This document shows, in pieces, positions 1-12,294 of a DNA stretch of 64,000 bases. The notes beneath the pieces are model-generated. The model did no database searches. It was not told where the DNA came from and saw only the letters and a program-made list of their open reading frames with translations. This stretch comes from Pinus tabuliformis (Eukaryota > Streptophyta > Pinopsida > Pinales > Pinaceae): the NCBI GenBank assembly GCA_031772625.1, contig CM062805.1, positions 517,494,102-517,558,101 on the forward strand, read 5' to 3'. Position numbers and translations under genes: made by a program. Within the stretch, counting starts at the first letter, position 1; every line of letters starts with the position of its first letter.

Positions 1-520
1 TATTGTTCTTCTTCTACAGATTCATTTGATATGTGGCTAAGTGATAGTGGCGCTTCCAAAAATTTAACTCATTACAAATAAACACTCTCTAATCTAGTTG
101 AGAGGGATACTAATTTAAATGTTATCCTAGGAGATATTTCTACTTGCCAAGTTCAAGGTTATGGTTCAATTTCATTTCAGTTAGATTATGGAAAATCTAT
201 TTTTCTGCAAGAGGTTTTGTATGCACCTAGTTTGAAAAATAATCTTGTATCTATATGTACTCTAGAAGATAGTAGAATGAAAGTTTCATTTATTAATGGA
301 AAATTTATAACCTGACCTTTTAACTCAAGTATGAGAGAAGCCTTCACTCTTGTCTCAAGGTGTGAAGGGCTTTACAAAGTCACTATTAAACCTATTCATG
401 CACTGGTCCATGATACTGATCTTCAATGTGAGCTATGGCACAGAAGATTCACTAGCCTACACTACAAAGCCTTACCTCATGGTTATTGTAAAGTAACACA
501 TATTCCTGAATGAGATGAGT
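1..520 (+). mobile_element. Ty1/copia fragment (protease to GAG-pre-integrase)
   Basis: The translation shows the copia protease signature (W-x-x-D-S-G-A-S, around position 45) followed by the usual LGD and LYAPSLKNNL-type segment. Near 430-470 comes the LWHRR motif of the GAG-pre-integrase region. The element runs off the left edge of the window, so only its 3' limit in this window, near 520, is seen. No LTR, integrase or reverse transcriptase follows. It is a broken fossil with at least a few breaks. The copia assignment is firm from motif order; the lineage within copia is not determined. Confidence 0.8.
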
Positions 521-629
521 TAAAGGGACAATAAATAGAGTGAGTTGTAAACCAACATTGGAAGAAGTGGATGGAACAAGTTCGAGGCGGGGATAGAAAA
601 CCTGAGAAAAGTTAGGGTGTAGACAATAT

Positions 630-860
630 GTCTGGAATCCCTATTGTCTAAAGGGTGGATACATTGATCTATGGAGACCCTTTCTTATCAATGGGTGGGG
701 GTATAGATCTCTAGAATCCCTAAATTGACTAGTGGTCGAGAAATACATCTCTATAATCTCTTATCAACTGGTGGGTGGAGATATATATCTTTGGAGTCCC
801 ACATAAGCTGTAGGATGGAGAAAGATTGCCTCTTGAATCCATGGAGGTATGTGCATTGGG
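630..860. repeat. Degenerate 40-bp minisatellite, about 5.5 units
   Basis: Consecutive units begin at 630, 670, 710, 750, 790 and 831. The first four are exactly 40 bp and the fifth 41 bp. Each carries a GGAGTCCC-like core and a GGTGGGTGGAGATATA-like core, with a shared ATC at the unit end. Units differ at many positions, so the array is old. An ORF crossing it (725-1003) is a by-product of the repeat and not a gene. Confidence 0.7.
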
Positions 861-3067
861 AAAATATTCATAAACCAGGGGGTGACAACTACATTGGTAG
901 TTTGTCAATAGTTGGGAGGAAACTTAGTAACTATGTCCCAATGCCCATCCTAATTCCCACATTATTGAGTACCTTACCAAATGTGATATACGATTATCCC
1001 TAGACTATCTGTATGAGAATTAAATTTCAGTATTGTGTAACTTTCTATATTACATTAAAGAATGAGCTAGGAAGATGTTTATCATTATTGTATTATGTGT
1101 GGATTGAAAGTTAGATTATTGTGTGTTTCAGTGCAGCGGTCAAGAATAATAACCATATGACATATAGAGTTCCTATGTAGTAATCATAAAACATTAGTTT
1201 CCATAAAACTCAGATTATAGATGTTGCAGTAATGATCTAATACTTTAAAGGATTGGTGCATAACAAAACATGACATTCACATGATATTTTTCTATACATC
1301 ATGAGAAGAATTTTCATTGATACAATAAGTAATTGGAGTTTTGATAACCCTGTGGTCATTGCCCATGCCACCTAATATAATGATTTAAGTCTATTACTCC
1401 TTTGTTATTGACTTTTTATATGCATAAATTCAGTTGATGAATGTGCCCCATGCCTATGTATTTTGTAGATTCCCTTCTCACCTCACACCCGTATTCAGTT
1501 AGGTAAACGATTGTATGACAACATTGTGGATTGTTTTCTTATTTTGGCCATATCATCATATTATGTCCTTGACTATGTTTCAAGAAATTATAGTATCAAG
1601 TATATTTGTTGGGATTATCGATTTCCTTGTTTTCTCCAATTTTTTCATGCATAATTTTTTTCTTTATGCCAAGAATTTGTTTGGCCAAATGGTGCTTACA
1701 CTAGATCTGTTCAAATTGTTGAAACTAGTGGGATCATTGTGAAATGAAAATTAACACAATGGTTACATAAGAAGATAACATTAATTCCGAATTATTATCT
1801 AAAATAATTTAATTCATGAAAAGAAATATAGGAAGGGATATTTGTAAAACTCTACAATGATTTATTTTCTCAGGACGTATGGAAAGAATGGATAGTGGAA
1901 ATAAATTATAAAGAAAGGTAGGTAGTTCATAAGTAAATATATGGCCACATAGTGCTTTCATAGAAACTATTTGACATTCACATATAACATTTTGTTCACC
2001 CGCACTTAATTGAATGCTCCCATATTTAATAGATTGAATTATAGAAATATACATGAAATCAAAATTGTCACACAATTTTTTTTTGAAATGGGAACCATAT
2101 AGGGGATATTCTTCTTTTTGGTCAATTTGAGAATGTCCTTAATCGTAGATTCTAGCATTGACAATAGTATAATTTTTCTGAAGAATAGTTTGGACAACAT
2201 TTGTTTCTTTGTAGATTAATCTAATATCAATGATTTCACATATTTTCATTTTTTCAAATTCACTAATGGTGACTAGATGTATGTATCACTTTCCATCTCA
2301 AAGAAACACAAATTTGTAGCATGGTGTAATCCTTGAGACTCCAACATAGGACTAATTTTTTTTTTTTTTTTTTTTTCGCAAGGAAAACTATTGGACTGTG
2401 CTAGTGGTTTTTAGGGTTGACGAACGTAAATTAGAGAAAAGGTTGAGAGTATTGTTGTTTAATTAAATAGTTGTTCATTCAAATTGAGATGTTAGGAGTA
2501 TTGTTGATCGACACCACCTTCTCTAATGGTTGGAAACTAGAGAAAAAATAATTAGTATGCCTAGAATTAAACAATGACATAAATCACTCTTAGCAGAATA
2601 AGTAGAGAAACACAATTTAGTACCACAAATTTATGTACACAGTTACAATTTCAGATTTATCAGCTAATAAAGAGACACAAATTGGATTCATTAAGGATCT
2701 AGGGGTAGGCCACAAGCCTACTATCTATGAAATTGGTTATTTATTTCAAAAATACATGGTAAGTTAACCTGTAGAATACACCGGTTCCAAAAATAATTGC
2801 ATTGCCATGATAGGATTTCAACCATTTTATGTAGATGAGTTGAGCATTTTACATGAAAAAAAGATTATGTAACAGAGATCAGGACAAACATACTAGTGTG
2901 AGGATTTTGCAACTACTAGGCTACGATCTTGTCAGATTCATATTCATGGCATATTTTGGAAGAAATCATGAAAATTTCTTCTTGTTGTCCTTGTTAAGTT
3001 TTGGCGTGTGACTGATACGTTCTACACATATACAATTCTTCTTTACATATGACCAGTTTTCCTATAA
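861..3067. other. AT-rich intergenic stretch without recognisable genes
   Basis: Both strands were read through. Only short ORFs are present, for example a hydrophobic 75-codon frame at 1515-1742 and an 88-codon frame on the minus strand at 1809-2075. Neither has a recognisable motif. A poly-T run lies near 2359-2377. Nothing in this stretch could be assigned to a family. Confidence 0.6.
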
Positions 3068-3072
3068 GGAAT

Positions 3073-5040
3073 TGTTTGCATTGTATAATTTTTTATAGGA
3101 TTGTTTGATTATAGCCGATAATTATTATGTTTGGTGTGTTCTAAATAATATTCCATGTTGTAAACTATTTCGAAAAGAAAAGGTCAAAGCCTTACGAAAA
3201 ATCAAAGTTACTTCAAAATCGTTAAAGTGCGAACATTTGGAATTATTTGTCCAAAGTTGGAAACCTTATTGTAAAATTATATGCACGACAGGACATTTTT
3301 CCATTGGCACTTAAAAGGCACACATATCCCCTCTCCCGATCAGATCGTCTTATTCATCAAATGACTCCCCCGCAATTTTTTTTCCCGCCATGTCTCCTTT
3401 TATCGGTGTTGGGGGGGCATATGAAAGGCGGGTTTCTCCCTGTTGATACCACTGATACGTGTCCCTCTTACATTATTTTACAAACCCCCTTTAGAAACCA
3501 CTTACCACTTCGACCCCACTCCGAAATCCCCCAACTTTTTTCCCCTTTACTGCTAGCTCTTCACGTGCGCTCCCCTCCACTCCTATCCCAACACCTGGCC
3601 ATGTTCGTTACATAATCAACATTTGACCTCAGTTTCACTCCCGCACCACTCACTGCCTACCACCTGGACTGTTTTCCACACTCACCTCCACGTCATGTCT
3701 CCACATCATCGCCCACCTGCATGTCACCTCCCGCATCCACGTCATATGTCTATTTCATGGTCAATTAAAAATATGTTTTTTCATATACAACATAGTCATT
3801 TAAAACATGGTTTAAAAACATCTGAGGACGAATTTTTAAAAATGGAAAGAATTTTTTTTTTATAACATAATCATCTACAAAAACCTCTCTTGAGTTTCTA
3901 ACGGCTGTTATGGTTTTGGTGATTCAGATAAATATTTGTAGGAGTAGCTTCCCAAATTTCCCTGTTTTTAGTCAGTGTTTTCAAATGCAGTTTCCGAGGA
4001 GGTGGAAATGAATTTTCAAGAACGGAAAGAGGCTTTTGTTTCTAACATCATCATTACAAAAAAAATCTCTGTTTTCTAAAATCTATTATGGTTTGGGATA
4101 TAAAAATGGATTACAGGACCCTATTTTTCAGAATTTCAGGAGGAAAAAACTCAAAGATAGTTAGCGACTTGGATGCCACCTCATTAAATAAGAGTTGCTA
4201 TCGAATTCGAATTTCTCTTCTTTCTCAACCAAAATTATCAAGGATAGTTCCAAAACTCTTCAAATAGTTTTAGTTTCCTTTATTTGTGTTCTATTTTTGT
4301 AATGCAATTTTCAGATATTTGTAACAAATCTTGATATTTTTTCAAGATATTTTAGTTTAGGATTTGTATAAATACTTCATAATTTGAAGTAAGAAATGTT
4401 GGATTTTGTATAGAAGAAAGATATTGTATCTTTCTCAAGCCTCAGTGGACTTATTAGTAATAAAAAGGACATTCTTCACAGGATTTAGGTGTTGGACTAT
4501 TTGGTGAAGTGCTCCTCTCATTGTCTATGTGTTATTCCTTTGTTTCCGTGTTTATGTTTTCTTAAAACCAAATTATCTCACAGAAAGTTTACAATTAGAA
4601 TTTGTTGAAAAATACACTCTCATTCTGGTTGTATATAATGTCAATGTTTTCCTCTGATATCATGTTAAGGAATTCTTAATTGCTCTTTAACTTCTATTGA
4701 ACTTATATCTCTTCCTCCACTCAATGTAATTTTAATATAAAGGGTCCAGTTAGTTCAACTACCTTGCCCTCTGAAACTCCTTTGAAAAACTGAGGCAACT
4801 CCGTGTTATGTTTGTAGACTCCATTTCCCAATGTCTCTTCCCTTGCTATTCCAACCAACCCAATTCACAAACCAAACTTCTAACACTCATAAATAGCCTA
4901 ATATCTAATACAACAAAGTGAAATCTTACAGAGAGAGCCCTCTATGAAGCTGGTAGGGTTAGATCCTAGCTTTGAAAGTATGTTTGTGGTTACCCTTGTT
5001 ATTTCCTTCTGCAACCTCGGAAAATTACAGAGTGCTAACA
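3073..5040 (+). repeat. LTR A (5' LTR of the gypsy composite)
   Basis: It starts TGTTTG and ends GCTAACA, and aligns along its whole length with LTR C at 27840-29802. Shared landmarks are a C-rich block at about 3300-3760, two internal sub-repeats about 180 bp apart (around 3828-3923 and 4005-4100), a TATAAATA box at 4367-4374, and an end block with GAGAGAGCCCTCT followed by GGTTTGTGGTTACC. The ORFs at 3105-3865 lie inside the LTR and do not look coding. U3 is about 1.3 kb and R-U5 about 0.65 kb if transcription starts just after the TATA box. Confidence 0.8.
4367..4374 (+). promoter_or_regulatory. Putative TATA box of LTR A
   Basis: TATAAATA lies in a context conserved with LTR B (25956-25963) and LTR C (29134-29141). 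All three are followed by ACTT and a transcribed-region-like block that includes TAGAAGAA. The conserved position within three diverged LTRs supports it as the LTR promoter core. Confidence 0.6.
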
Positions 5041-5042
5041 TT

Positions 5043-5058
5043 CTGGCGACCATACTGG
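5043..5058 (+). other. Gypsy primer-binding site after LTR A
   Basis: TGGCGACCATACTGGG begins two bases after the CA that ends LTR A. The same sequence follows LTR B at 26632. TGGCGAC-type primer sites are known from Tat/Ogre-like and Athila-like plant gypsy elements. The matching tRNA was not identified. Confidence 0.6.
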
Positions 5059-5189
5059 GAATTAAAAATAATCCTTCATTTCATTTTCATAAAGTTAAAT
5101 TCCCTAGTTTATACATCTTTATTTCAAGAAGTCTAATAATCAAAATATTGGAAATAAAGGATTACAGGTTGTTTTTCATTTTTAAAGAT

Positions 5190-5286
5190 ATGGCTCCAAA
5201 AGGAATTCATACCCGAGCCAATCCTGATCTAGAAACACCTAGAATTTTAGACAATCCTAAAAAGATACTAAGAAAAATAAGTTTAG
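5190..5286 (+). mobile_element. Start of gypsy gag, cut by the copia insertion
   Basis: An ATG at 5190 opens a basic, hydrophilic frame (begins MAPKGIHTRANPDLETP) about 150 bp after the primer site, where gag is expected. The copia LTR starts at 5287. The 5-bp sequence TTTAG (5282-5286) recurs on the far side of the copia at 14777-14781. The rest of the gypsy coding region resumes from 14782. Confidence 0.5.
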
Positions 5287-5848
5287 TGTTGGGTGTGGAT
5301 CCTGATTAGCTTTTGTATTCAAAGGTTTCAGCCAGATGTATACCCCAGGAAGACTATACACCCCTCCATGCTGGGGGGTGCGGGGGGCACTTGTCGCCCT
5401 CGTGGGGGTCCGGGGGCAGTGCCCCCGAAGCTAAAAATAGATGTAAAATTTCCTTGTAAAAGTCTAGTAATTTCTAGTCAATCTGGGCCGTTCATTAGGT
5501 GGATGATCTGACAGTAGAAGTTATGTTTAATTTAGGGTTTTTGCCCTAGAAGACAATCCCTCACTACATATGAGGGAATTATATTGCGTCTATGTATATC
5601 TATCTTTTGAGTGAGGAAGAGAGAGGAGATTGAGAGCAAAGAGGGTGTTACAGCGAATCTGTTGTAGGTTGTATCTTTTCAATTTTCTAGGTAATATAAA
5701 GGGAAGGACTGGTTGTTTCTCCGTGGACGTAGTGCAAACTGGGTGAACCACGTATATCCATGTCTCTCTTGTTTTATGCATTTTTTGTGTTTATATTTCT
5801 GCAATATTTTATGTGTTCCATTGCTCTGTAATATATAATTTTCTAACA
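5287..5848 (+). repeat. Copia 5' LTR
   Basis: It begins TGTTGGGTGTGG and ends TTCTAACA, 562 bp. It is matched by 10494-11057 plus 14757-14776. The segment near 5365-5430 is extremely G/C-rich with four runs of five or six G. The end carries the GGACGTAG...GGGTGAACCACG block typical of plant copia LTRs. Confidence 0.9.
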
Positions 5849-5850
5849 AT

Positions 5851-5862
5851 TGGTATCAGAGC
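5851..5862 (+). other. Copia primer-binding site (initiator tRNA-Met type)
   Basis: TGGTATCAGAGC follows the LTR end by two bases. This is the standard sequence complementary to the 3' end of initiator methionine tRNA in plant copia elements. The same motif occurs on the minus strand at 56369-56358 in the second copia. Confidence 0.9.
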
Positions 5863-5914
5863 TGAAGGTATATTTGGCTGATAAACTCACAACAGAGAAG
5901 GGTTCCTGGTTCAA

Positions 5915-8455
5915 GTGGGAGCAATGGCAGAAGATGGTAGGTTTAGGGTCAAAAAATTCAATGGCCAAAACTACCAGCTGTGGAAGATGCAGATAGAAGA
6001 TTATTTGTATCAGAGAGTTCTGTACCTACCATTGAGTGGAAATACAAAGAAGCCAACGAGTATGACAGACACAGAATGGGATATTTTGGACAGAAAGGCA
6101 CTTGAAACAATACGGTTGTGCTTAGCGGCGTTGGTAGCGTTTAATATTTCAAAGGAAATGACAACACAAGGTTTAATGTCGGCATTGGCCAAACTGTATG
6201 AAAAACCCTCGGCCTGAAATAAGGTATTTCTTATGAAGTGTTTATTTAATATGAAGATGTCAGAAGGTGGATATGTTACAGATCATTTAAATGATTTTAA
6301 TACAGTTACAAGTCAGTTAAGTTCTGTAGGGGTAAATTTTGATGATGAAGTTAGGGCTTTGTTATTTCTGTGCTCATTGCCAGAAAGTTGGAATGGTTTA
6401 GTTATGGCCATTAGTAACTCTTTCTCTGGATCTAGTACTTTAAATTTTGATGATGTTGTTGGTGCAATCCTTAGTGAGGAAATGCGACGGAAAAGCTCCG
6501 GTGAGACATTAGGTAATGCTTTGACTGTAGAGACTAGGGGAAGAAAAATGGAAAGAGGAAGGAGCCTAGGATATCGCAGTAAGTCAAGAAAAGGCAGATC
6601 CAAGTCCAGATTGGGGATAGTGTGCTGGAAATGTGGGAAGAAAGGACACCTGAAGAAAGACTACAAGTCTCGGAAGGGAAAAGAAGGAGATGTGCAGCAA
6701 GAAACTAATCATGAAGCGAATGTAACAGGTGATGTGTTGCAAGATGCTTTGATTCTTTCATTAGAAAATATTATTGATGCATGGGTGATAGATTCAGGGG
6801 CCTCATTCCATGCCACACCTGATAAGAAACATTTTCATGTTAATGTTCAAGGAGATTTTGGACAAGTTCGATTGGGTGATGATAAACCCTGTAAAATCGT
6901 TGGAATGGGTACAGTTTTAATAAAACAACAAAATGGAAATTAGTGGCTATTGAAGAAGGTAAGGCATGTTCTAGATCTGAAGAAAAATCTGGTTTTAATA
7001 GGGCAGTTGGGAGGTGAAGGTTGCATAACTACTTTCACAAATAAAACCTGGAAGGTCACTAAAGTATCCCTGGTAATAGCCAAAGGAGAAAAGGTTGGTA
7101 CATTGTATTTATGCAATGGTATTTCTAATTCTGCTAATGTTTTAACCTCTACAGGAGAAGATATGGCATTATGGCATAATAGGCTCGGGCACATGAGTGA
7201 GAAAGGGATGCAGATTCTTCATTCAAGAAATTTGTTACCAGGTTTGAAGCATGTTGATTTAAAATTCTGTGAGAATTGTGGTTATGGAAAACAGAAGAGA
7301 TTCAGATTCCTTAGAGTTGGGAAAGAAAAGAAGAGCGAAAAATTAGAGCTTGTGCATACAGATGTATGGGGACCTGGTTAGGTATCATCTCTTGGTGGCT
7401 CTCATTATTATGTTACTTTTATTGATGATGCAACTAGAAAAGCTTGGATTTATTGTATTCGAAATAAATTTGATGTATTTGATACTTTCAAGAAATGGAA
7501 AGCTTTGGTTGAAAATGAGATAGGAAAAAGATTGAAGTGTCTCATATCAGATAATGGAGGTGAATATTACAACAAAGAATTTGATAGGTACTGTTCAAAG
7601 AATGGAATTCACAGAGAGAAGACAGTTCCAGGAACACCACAAGAAAATGGTGTGTCAGAAAAGATGAACATGACAATCATGGAGCGTGCAAGGTGCATGA
7701 GATTGCATGAAGGATTGCCTTTACAATTTTGGGCAGATGCTATAGATACCATTGTTTATCTAATAAACAAAGGGAATTCAAGTTCCTTGGATGGTGGTAT
7801 TCTAGAGGAGGCATGGACAAGTAAAAAGGTAAACTACTCATTTTTAAAGACTTTTGGTTGTGAAGCCTTTGTCCACATTAACAAAAAAATTGGAATAAAG
7901 CTTGAGGAAAAATCAAAGAAATGTACCTTTATTGGATATGGTGTTAATGATTTTGGTTATCGCTTAGATGATTATGAAAATCACAAAATCATTAGGAGCA
8001 TAGATGTAATATTCAATGAAAAGGTCTTGTATAAGAATCAGTTGAAGGAAAAACAAGAAAAAGAAAACAGAGAACACACAGTGCTTGATGATATCACAAG
8101 AAAAGTGATGGTGCCTGAAAATCATAATGATCAACAGCCAAAACAACAACCAAAACAACAACAAGCACTTCAAACACCTGAAAGTGGTGTTAGAAGATCT
8201 ACCAAGATAAGTAGACCCCCTGAACGATACTCTCCTTCATTATATTATGTATTGTTGATTGATTTTGGTGAACCAAACTATTATGAAGAAGCAGTGCAGG
8301 TAGAAACCAAGAAGAAGTGGGAGAAAGCCATGAAAGAAGAGATGGACTCCTTAGCACATAACCAGACTTGGGACTTAGTCAGGTTGCCTGCAGGTAAAAT
8401 AGCATTGCAGAATAAATGTTTTTACAGGCTGAAGGAAGAAGATGGAGGAAAATAG
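5915..8455 (+). mobile_element. Copia gag, protease and integrase region (fossil)
   Basis: The gag-like part starts with a hydrophilic region containing FNGQNYQLWKMQIEDYL, a typical copia gag opening. It is followed by the UBN2-like segment and a zinc knuckle of the form [14 protein letters not shown]. The protease has the DSGASFH motif. The GAG-pre-integrase segment has LWHNRLGHMS, and the integrase has DNGGEY and GTPQENGVSE. Parts are in the normal copia order (gag, PR, INT, then RT). The region is broken in several places. Confidence 0.85.
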
Positions 8456-10268
8456 AGGTACAAAGCTAGACTTGTGGTGCAGGGGTTTGCATAGAAGAAA
8501 GGTATTGATTTTGATGAAATATTTTCTCTTGTTGTTAAAATGACTTCAATTAGAACTATTTTAAGTCTAGTAGCAGTTGAAGATTTGTATCTTGAGCAGT
8601 TAGATGTAAAGACAACCTTTCTCCATGGGGATTTGGAGGAAGAGATATATATGCAACAGCCACAAGGATATGAGGTAAAAGGGAAAGAGAAACTATTGTA
8701 CAGATTGAAGAAGAGCTTGTATGGATTAAAACAGGCTCCAAGGTAGTTGTATCTAAAATTTGATAGGTTTATGTCTCAACAAGGTTATACTAGATGTCAC
8801 TCTGATCATTGTATTTATCTCAAAAGGAAAAATGATGGCAGCTATATTATATTGTTATTGTATGTAGATGACATGCTTGCTGTAGGTTCTAGCATGCAGG
8901 AAATAAATGTGCTTAAAAGGAAATTGGCAAACTCATTTGTAATGAAGGATTTGGGTGCTACAAAACAAATCCTTGGTATGAGAATAACTAGAGACAGGAA
9001 GAATCGCAAATTAACATTGTCTCAAAATGAGTACATAGAAAAGGTGTTGAAAAGGTTTAATATGTAGAATGCAAAACCAGTTGGTATACCTTGGTTAGCC
9101 ATTTCAGATTAAGTGAGGAGGCATGTCCCAAGACTTAGGAAGAAATGGCTCATATGTCTAAAGTTCCATATGCATCAGCAGTTCGAAGCTTAATGTATGC
9201 AATGGTCTGCACAAGGCCTGATATTGCACATGCAGTGGGAGTTGTAAGCAGGTACATGAACAATCCAGGAAAAGAACATTGGATGGCGGTGAAGTGGATT
9301 CTCAGGTATTTGAGAGGTACCAAAAATCAAGAATTATGCTTTGGTGGTTCAAACATTGCTCTGCAGGGGTATGTTGATGCAGATATGGCAGGTGACAGAG
9401 ATAACTGTATAGGTTCCCATAATGGATGAGAAATTTCCCAAAATATATTCCATTTAAGCAAAATATTATGCTTAATATTTTGCAAAATAGATACAAATGG
9501 ATTATTGTCATGTAGTAATATCTCCGAAAGAGTATCTAAAAGCATATTTTCAATATATTTACACCATGCAGAGGTAAAAAAACAGGGCATATATGTTTTG
9601 AACAAATCCCATTTTGAAAAAATACTATCTATTTGAGAGATCCTATAAATATTCTGTTCCTCTTTAGATGAATTAGAAAGGGTACTCCTTCCATCTATGT
9701 CTTTGTTTACTATTTTGTTTTTTAAACATTCGGTTACAAACCAATCTTGAATACGAGGAAAAATTTCCTCATTCTTATTGGAAAACATTTCAGATAGTAA
9801 ATCATCTTGATAAGATCGAGTTTGAATAAGACCCACGTTTGACCTGAAACCCCTTTTAAAGCATTGATCAAAGTTGTTTTCTTCTGAATCGGATCTTTTA
9901 AAAAAAGGTTGGCAATTTTTTTTTTCAAAATTGACTATTTGTTCTTTTGTTAAAGGCGTTGTAGAAATCTCTTCGATCGAAGGAGGAGCACTATCGGATA
10001 TGTGTTTACTGTAGGTGGAACAACTGTCAGTTCAGTTTCAAAAATCCAAAGTGTTATTGCACTTTCAATAACAAAAGCAGAGTATGTCACTGCTACAGAG
10101 GCTAGTAAAGAAATGATTTGGTTACAAAGGTTTCTGGATGAATTGGGCAAGAAGTGGGAGTTGGGCAGGTTATACAGTGATAGCCAGAGTGCCATACATC
10201 TTGCAAAGAACTCTACATTTCATTCCAAGACTAAACATATACAGCTCAAGTACCATATCGTACGATAA
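8456..10268 (+). mobile_element. Copia RT and RNase H region (fossil)
   Basis: RT is recognised by QLDVKTTFLHGDLEEEIYM, YGLKQAPR and YVDDM motifs, and the linker by DLGATKQILGM. RNase H is recognised by [11 protein letters not shown] and, after the plastid insert, by the LYSDSQSAIHLAKN and HSKTKHIQLKYH motifs. The order is normal for copia. The RNase H half is separated by the ycf2-derived segment at 9405-9995. Confidence 0.85.
9405..9995 (-). pseudogene. ycf2: Nuclear plastid DNA insert: fragment of ycf2
   Basis: On the minus strand the translation reads as an internal part of the large plastid protein Ycf2, with [34 protein letters not shown] and the end [10 protein letters not shown]. Upstream in the same orientation, around 9930-9990, are [20 protein letters not shown] and [13 protein letters not shown]. 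Ycf2 is an essential plastid-encoded AAA-like protein; here only about 590 bp of some 6-7 kb is present, in more than one frame. It cannot be functional in the nucleus. It sits precisely between the GDRDN and GYVFTV parts of the copia RNase H, so it entered after the copia was in place or within a copy of it. The match is from memory of ycf2 sequence and is strong; the donor lineage is not resolved. Confidence 0.85.
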
Positions 10269-10493
10269 ACATTGGAAGATGGACAATTGAAGTTGGAAAA
10301 GATACACACTAGCTAGAATCATGCAGATATGTTAACAAAATTTGTAACTGGGGAGAAACTGAGAATCTGCTCAGTTTCAATTGGTCTTCAAGTATGAAGA
10401 AGAAGATGAGAAACAACCAAGTCCAAAGTGGATTTATTGTCTAGCAAATGAAGCAGCGGCGGAGTTGCTATAATCAGTTTCCAAGTGGGAGAT

Positions 10494-11057
10494 TGTTGGG
10501 TGTGGAGCCTGATTATCTTTTGTATTGAAAGGTTTCAGCCGGATGTATACCCCAAGAAGACTATACACCCGTCCATGCGGGGGGGCTAATCCCCCCCTGC
10601 TGGGGGGTCTGGGGGCCAGTAGTCCCCCGGCGGGGGTTCGGAGGCAGCGCCCCCGAAGCTAAAAATAGATGTAAAATTGCCTTGTAAAAGTCTAGTAATT
10701 TCTAGTCAATCTGGGCCGTTCATTAGGCGGATGATCTGACGGTAGAAGTTATGTTTAATTTAGGGTTTTTTGCCCTAGAAGGAAACCCCTCACTATATAT
10801 GAGGGTATTGTATTGCGTCTATGTATATCTATATTTTGAGTGAGGAAGAGAGAGGAGATCTAGAGCAAAGAGGGTGTTACAACGGATTTGCTGTAGGTTG
10901 TATCTCTTCAATTTACTAGATAATATAAAGGAAAGGACTGGTTGTTTCTCCATGGACGTAGCCCAAACTGGGTGAACCACGTATATCTGTGTCTCTCTTG
11001 TTTTATGGGTTTTCTGTGTTTATATTTCTGCAATATTTTATGTGTTCCATTGCTATG
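10494..11057 (+). repeat. Copia 3' LTR, main part (remainder at 14757-14776)
   Basis: It repeats 5287-5848 with few differences up to the point where the solo LTR is inserted. The last 20 bases of the copia LTR, ending TTCTAACA, reappear at 14757-14776. The insertion duplicated CTATG (11053-11057 and 14752-14756). A purine-rich tract AAGTGGGAGAT lies directly before the LTR. Confidence 0.9.
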
Positions 11058-11612
11058 TGTTATCTCAAAATCAAGCCCTGGAAGGCTGTAGACCAGGAAG
11101 ACTTCAAGTAACTATTTCAAACCTACTTTAGGCTGAGGCTTAGCCTCCTCAACCTGAGAGGGCTCTCTCTAGATGGGTTAATGATTTTGATTAAGATAAG
11201 ATGGCTAACTCTTGTGAAACAACTGTAACAAATATGAATGCTGGAAACATACTAAACAACTATCCATTGGGCCTATGGAGTCAACAATACCTCAACATAA
11301 CAGTGAACTCAACCTTACATAGAAGTTAGGGCACTCAGCATTTAGATATTCAGAACATAATTCATATAGGACCGCAGTTTATAAATGCATACAGGAAATC
11401 AGAGCACATTCAGTGAGTTCTGAGTGATTATACATCTATACCACTGCAAACAAAACTAAGAAAAGGACATATCACATATTCTGAATATAAAAAATCCTTC
11501 ATGAATCCTGAGAAGTAAAATCAAAGTTATATTACTGAAATGAGTCTATACATAAGCCAAATACAAGCTGTGTTATAAAATTTTCCAACCCTGGTTACAT
11601 TGCTGTTTCAGC

Positions 11613-11620
11613 TATATATA
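11613..11620 (-). promoter_or_regulatory. Putative TATA box of the solo LTR
   Basis: TATATATA (minus strand, followed by GC) lies about 560 bp before the LTR end. That matches the TATA-to-end distances in LTRs A, B and C, all between about 660 and 675 bp. It lies downstream of the ORF at 12501-13838, which places that ORF in U3. Confidence 0.45.
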
Positions 11621-12294
11621 GAATTCTTTTTCTATCTGATCCAAATTCCTCCTCCAACATGAGGGGAATTCGATAAATACCTCTAATGAAACCTATCAAC
11701 TATTTAACTAACTAATAAATACAATAAAGTGCTGACTGGAGTTTTTTAGAGTTCTAAATCTACTATGACTCTAACTCCATATTATATGCATGATGGCTTC
11801 TCCTCATTCTTTGACACCTGTTCCTCTTTCAGTTTGGCTGAGATGGCTGAGATGGGTATTTAATGCCCCATGTTGACCTTGGATGTTGAAACTTTCAACT
11901 GCTCAAAAATATTAGGAGGTTACCCTTGCTTCTCGGCTTCAGTTTTTTCCAAAATCTTTGAATGCACAGAAGCATGTTCTTTAGCCTTTAATTACTCAAG
12001 ATGTGGAAGACTGCCACGTCCTTGATGCGTTATAAGATTTTTTGATGAACATGTGTACAGGCAAAAATTTCTTGCAGGAAAATCATTTGATATATTTTGA
12101 ACTGTGATAAAGGGGCTTTATGACCAAAATTCAAAATTGGATTTGAATATTCAACCCTTTTTAAACATCCATATGTCTTGACCTGATTGACTATTGTTCG
12201 CTCCAGCTGATGTCTTGCACACCCTTTAGATGTTTCCCTTTCAAACTTCCCGCTTATAATTCAAACTACTTGATTTGCGTTAAAAACAACATCT

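Noticed and set aside
725-1003. 92-codon ORF across the 40-bp repeats
   Set aside because: The repeat period (40) is not a multiple of three and no protein repeat results. It is a by-product of the array.
1515-1742. Hydrophobic 75-codon ORF
   Set aside because: Composition follows the T-rich DNA. No start context, motif or homologous copy is visible.
3105-3865. Three overlapping plus-strand ORFs (up to 122 codons) and their counterparts at 28048-28394
   Set aside because: They fall in the C-rich part of LTRs A and C, have no conserved frame between the two LTRs, and are low-complexity.
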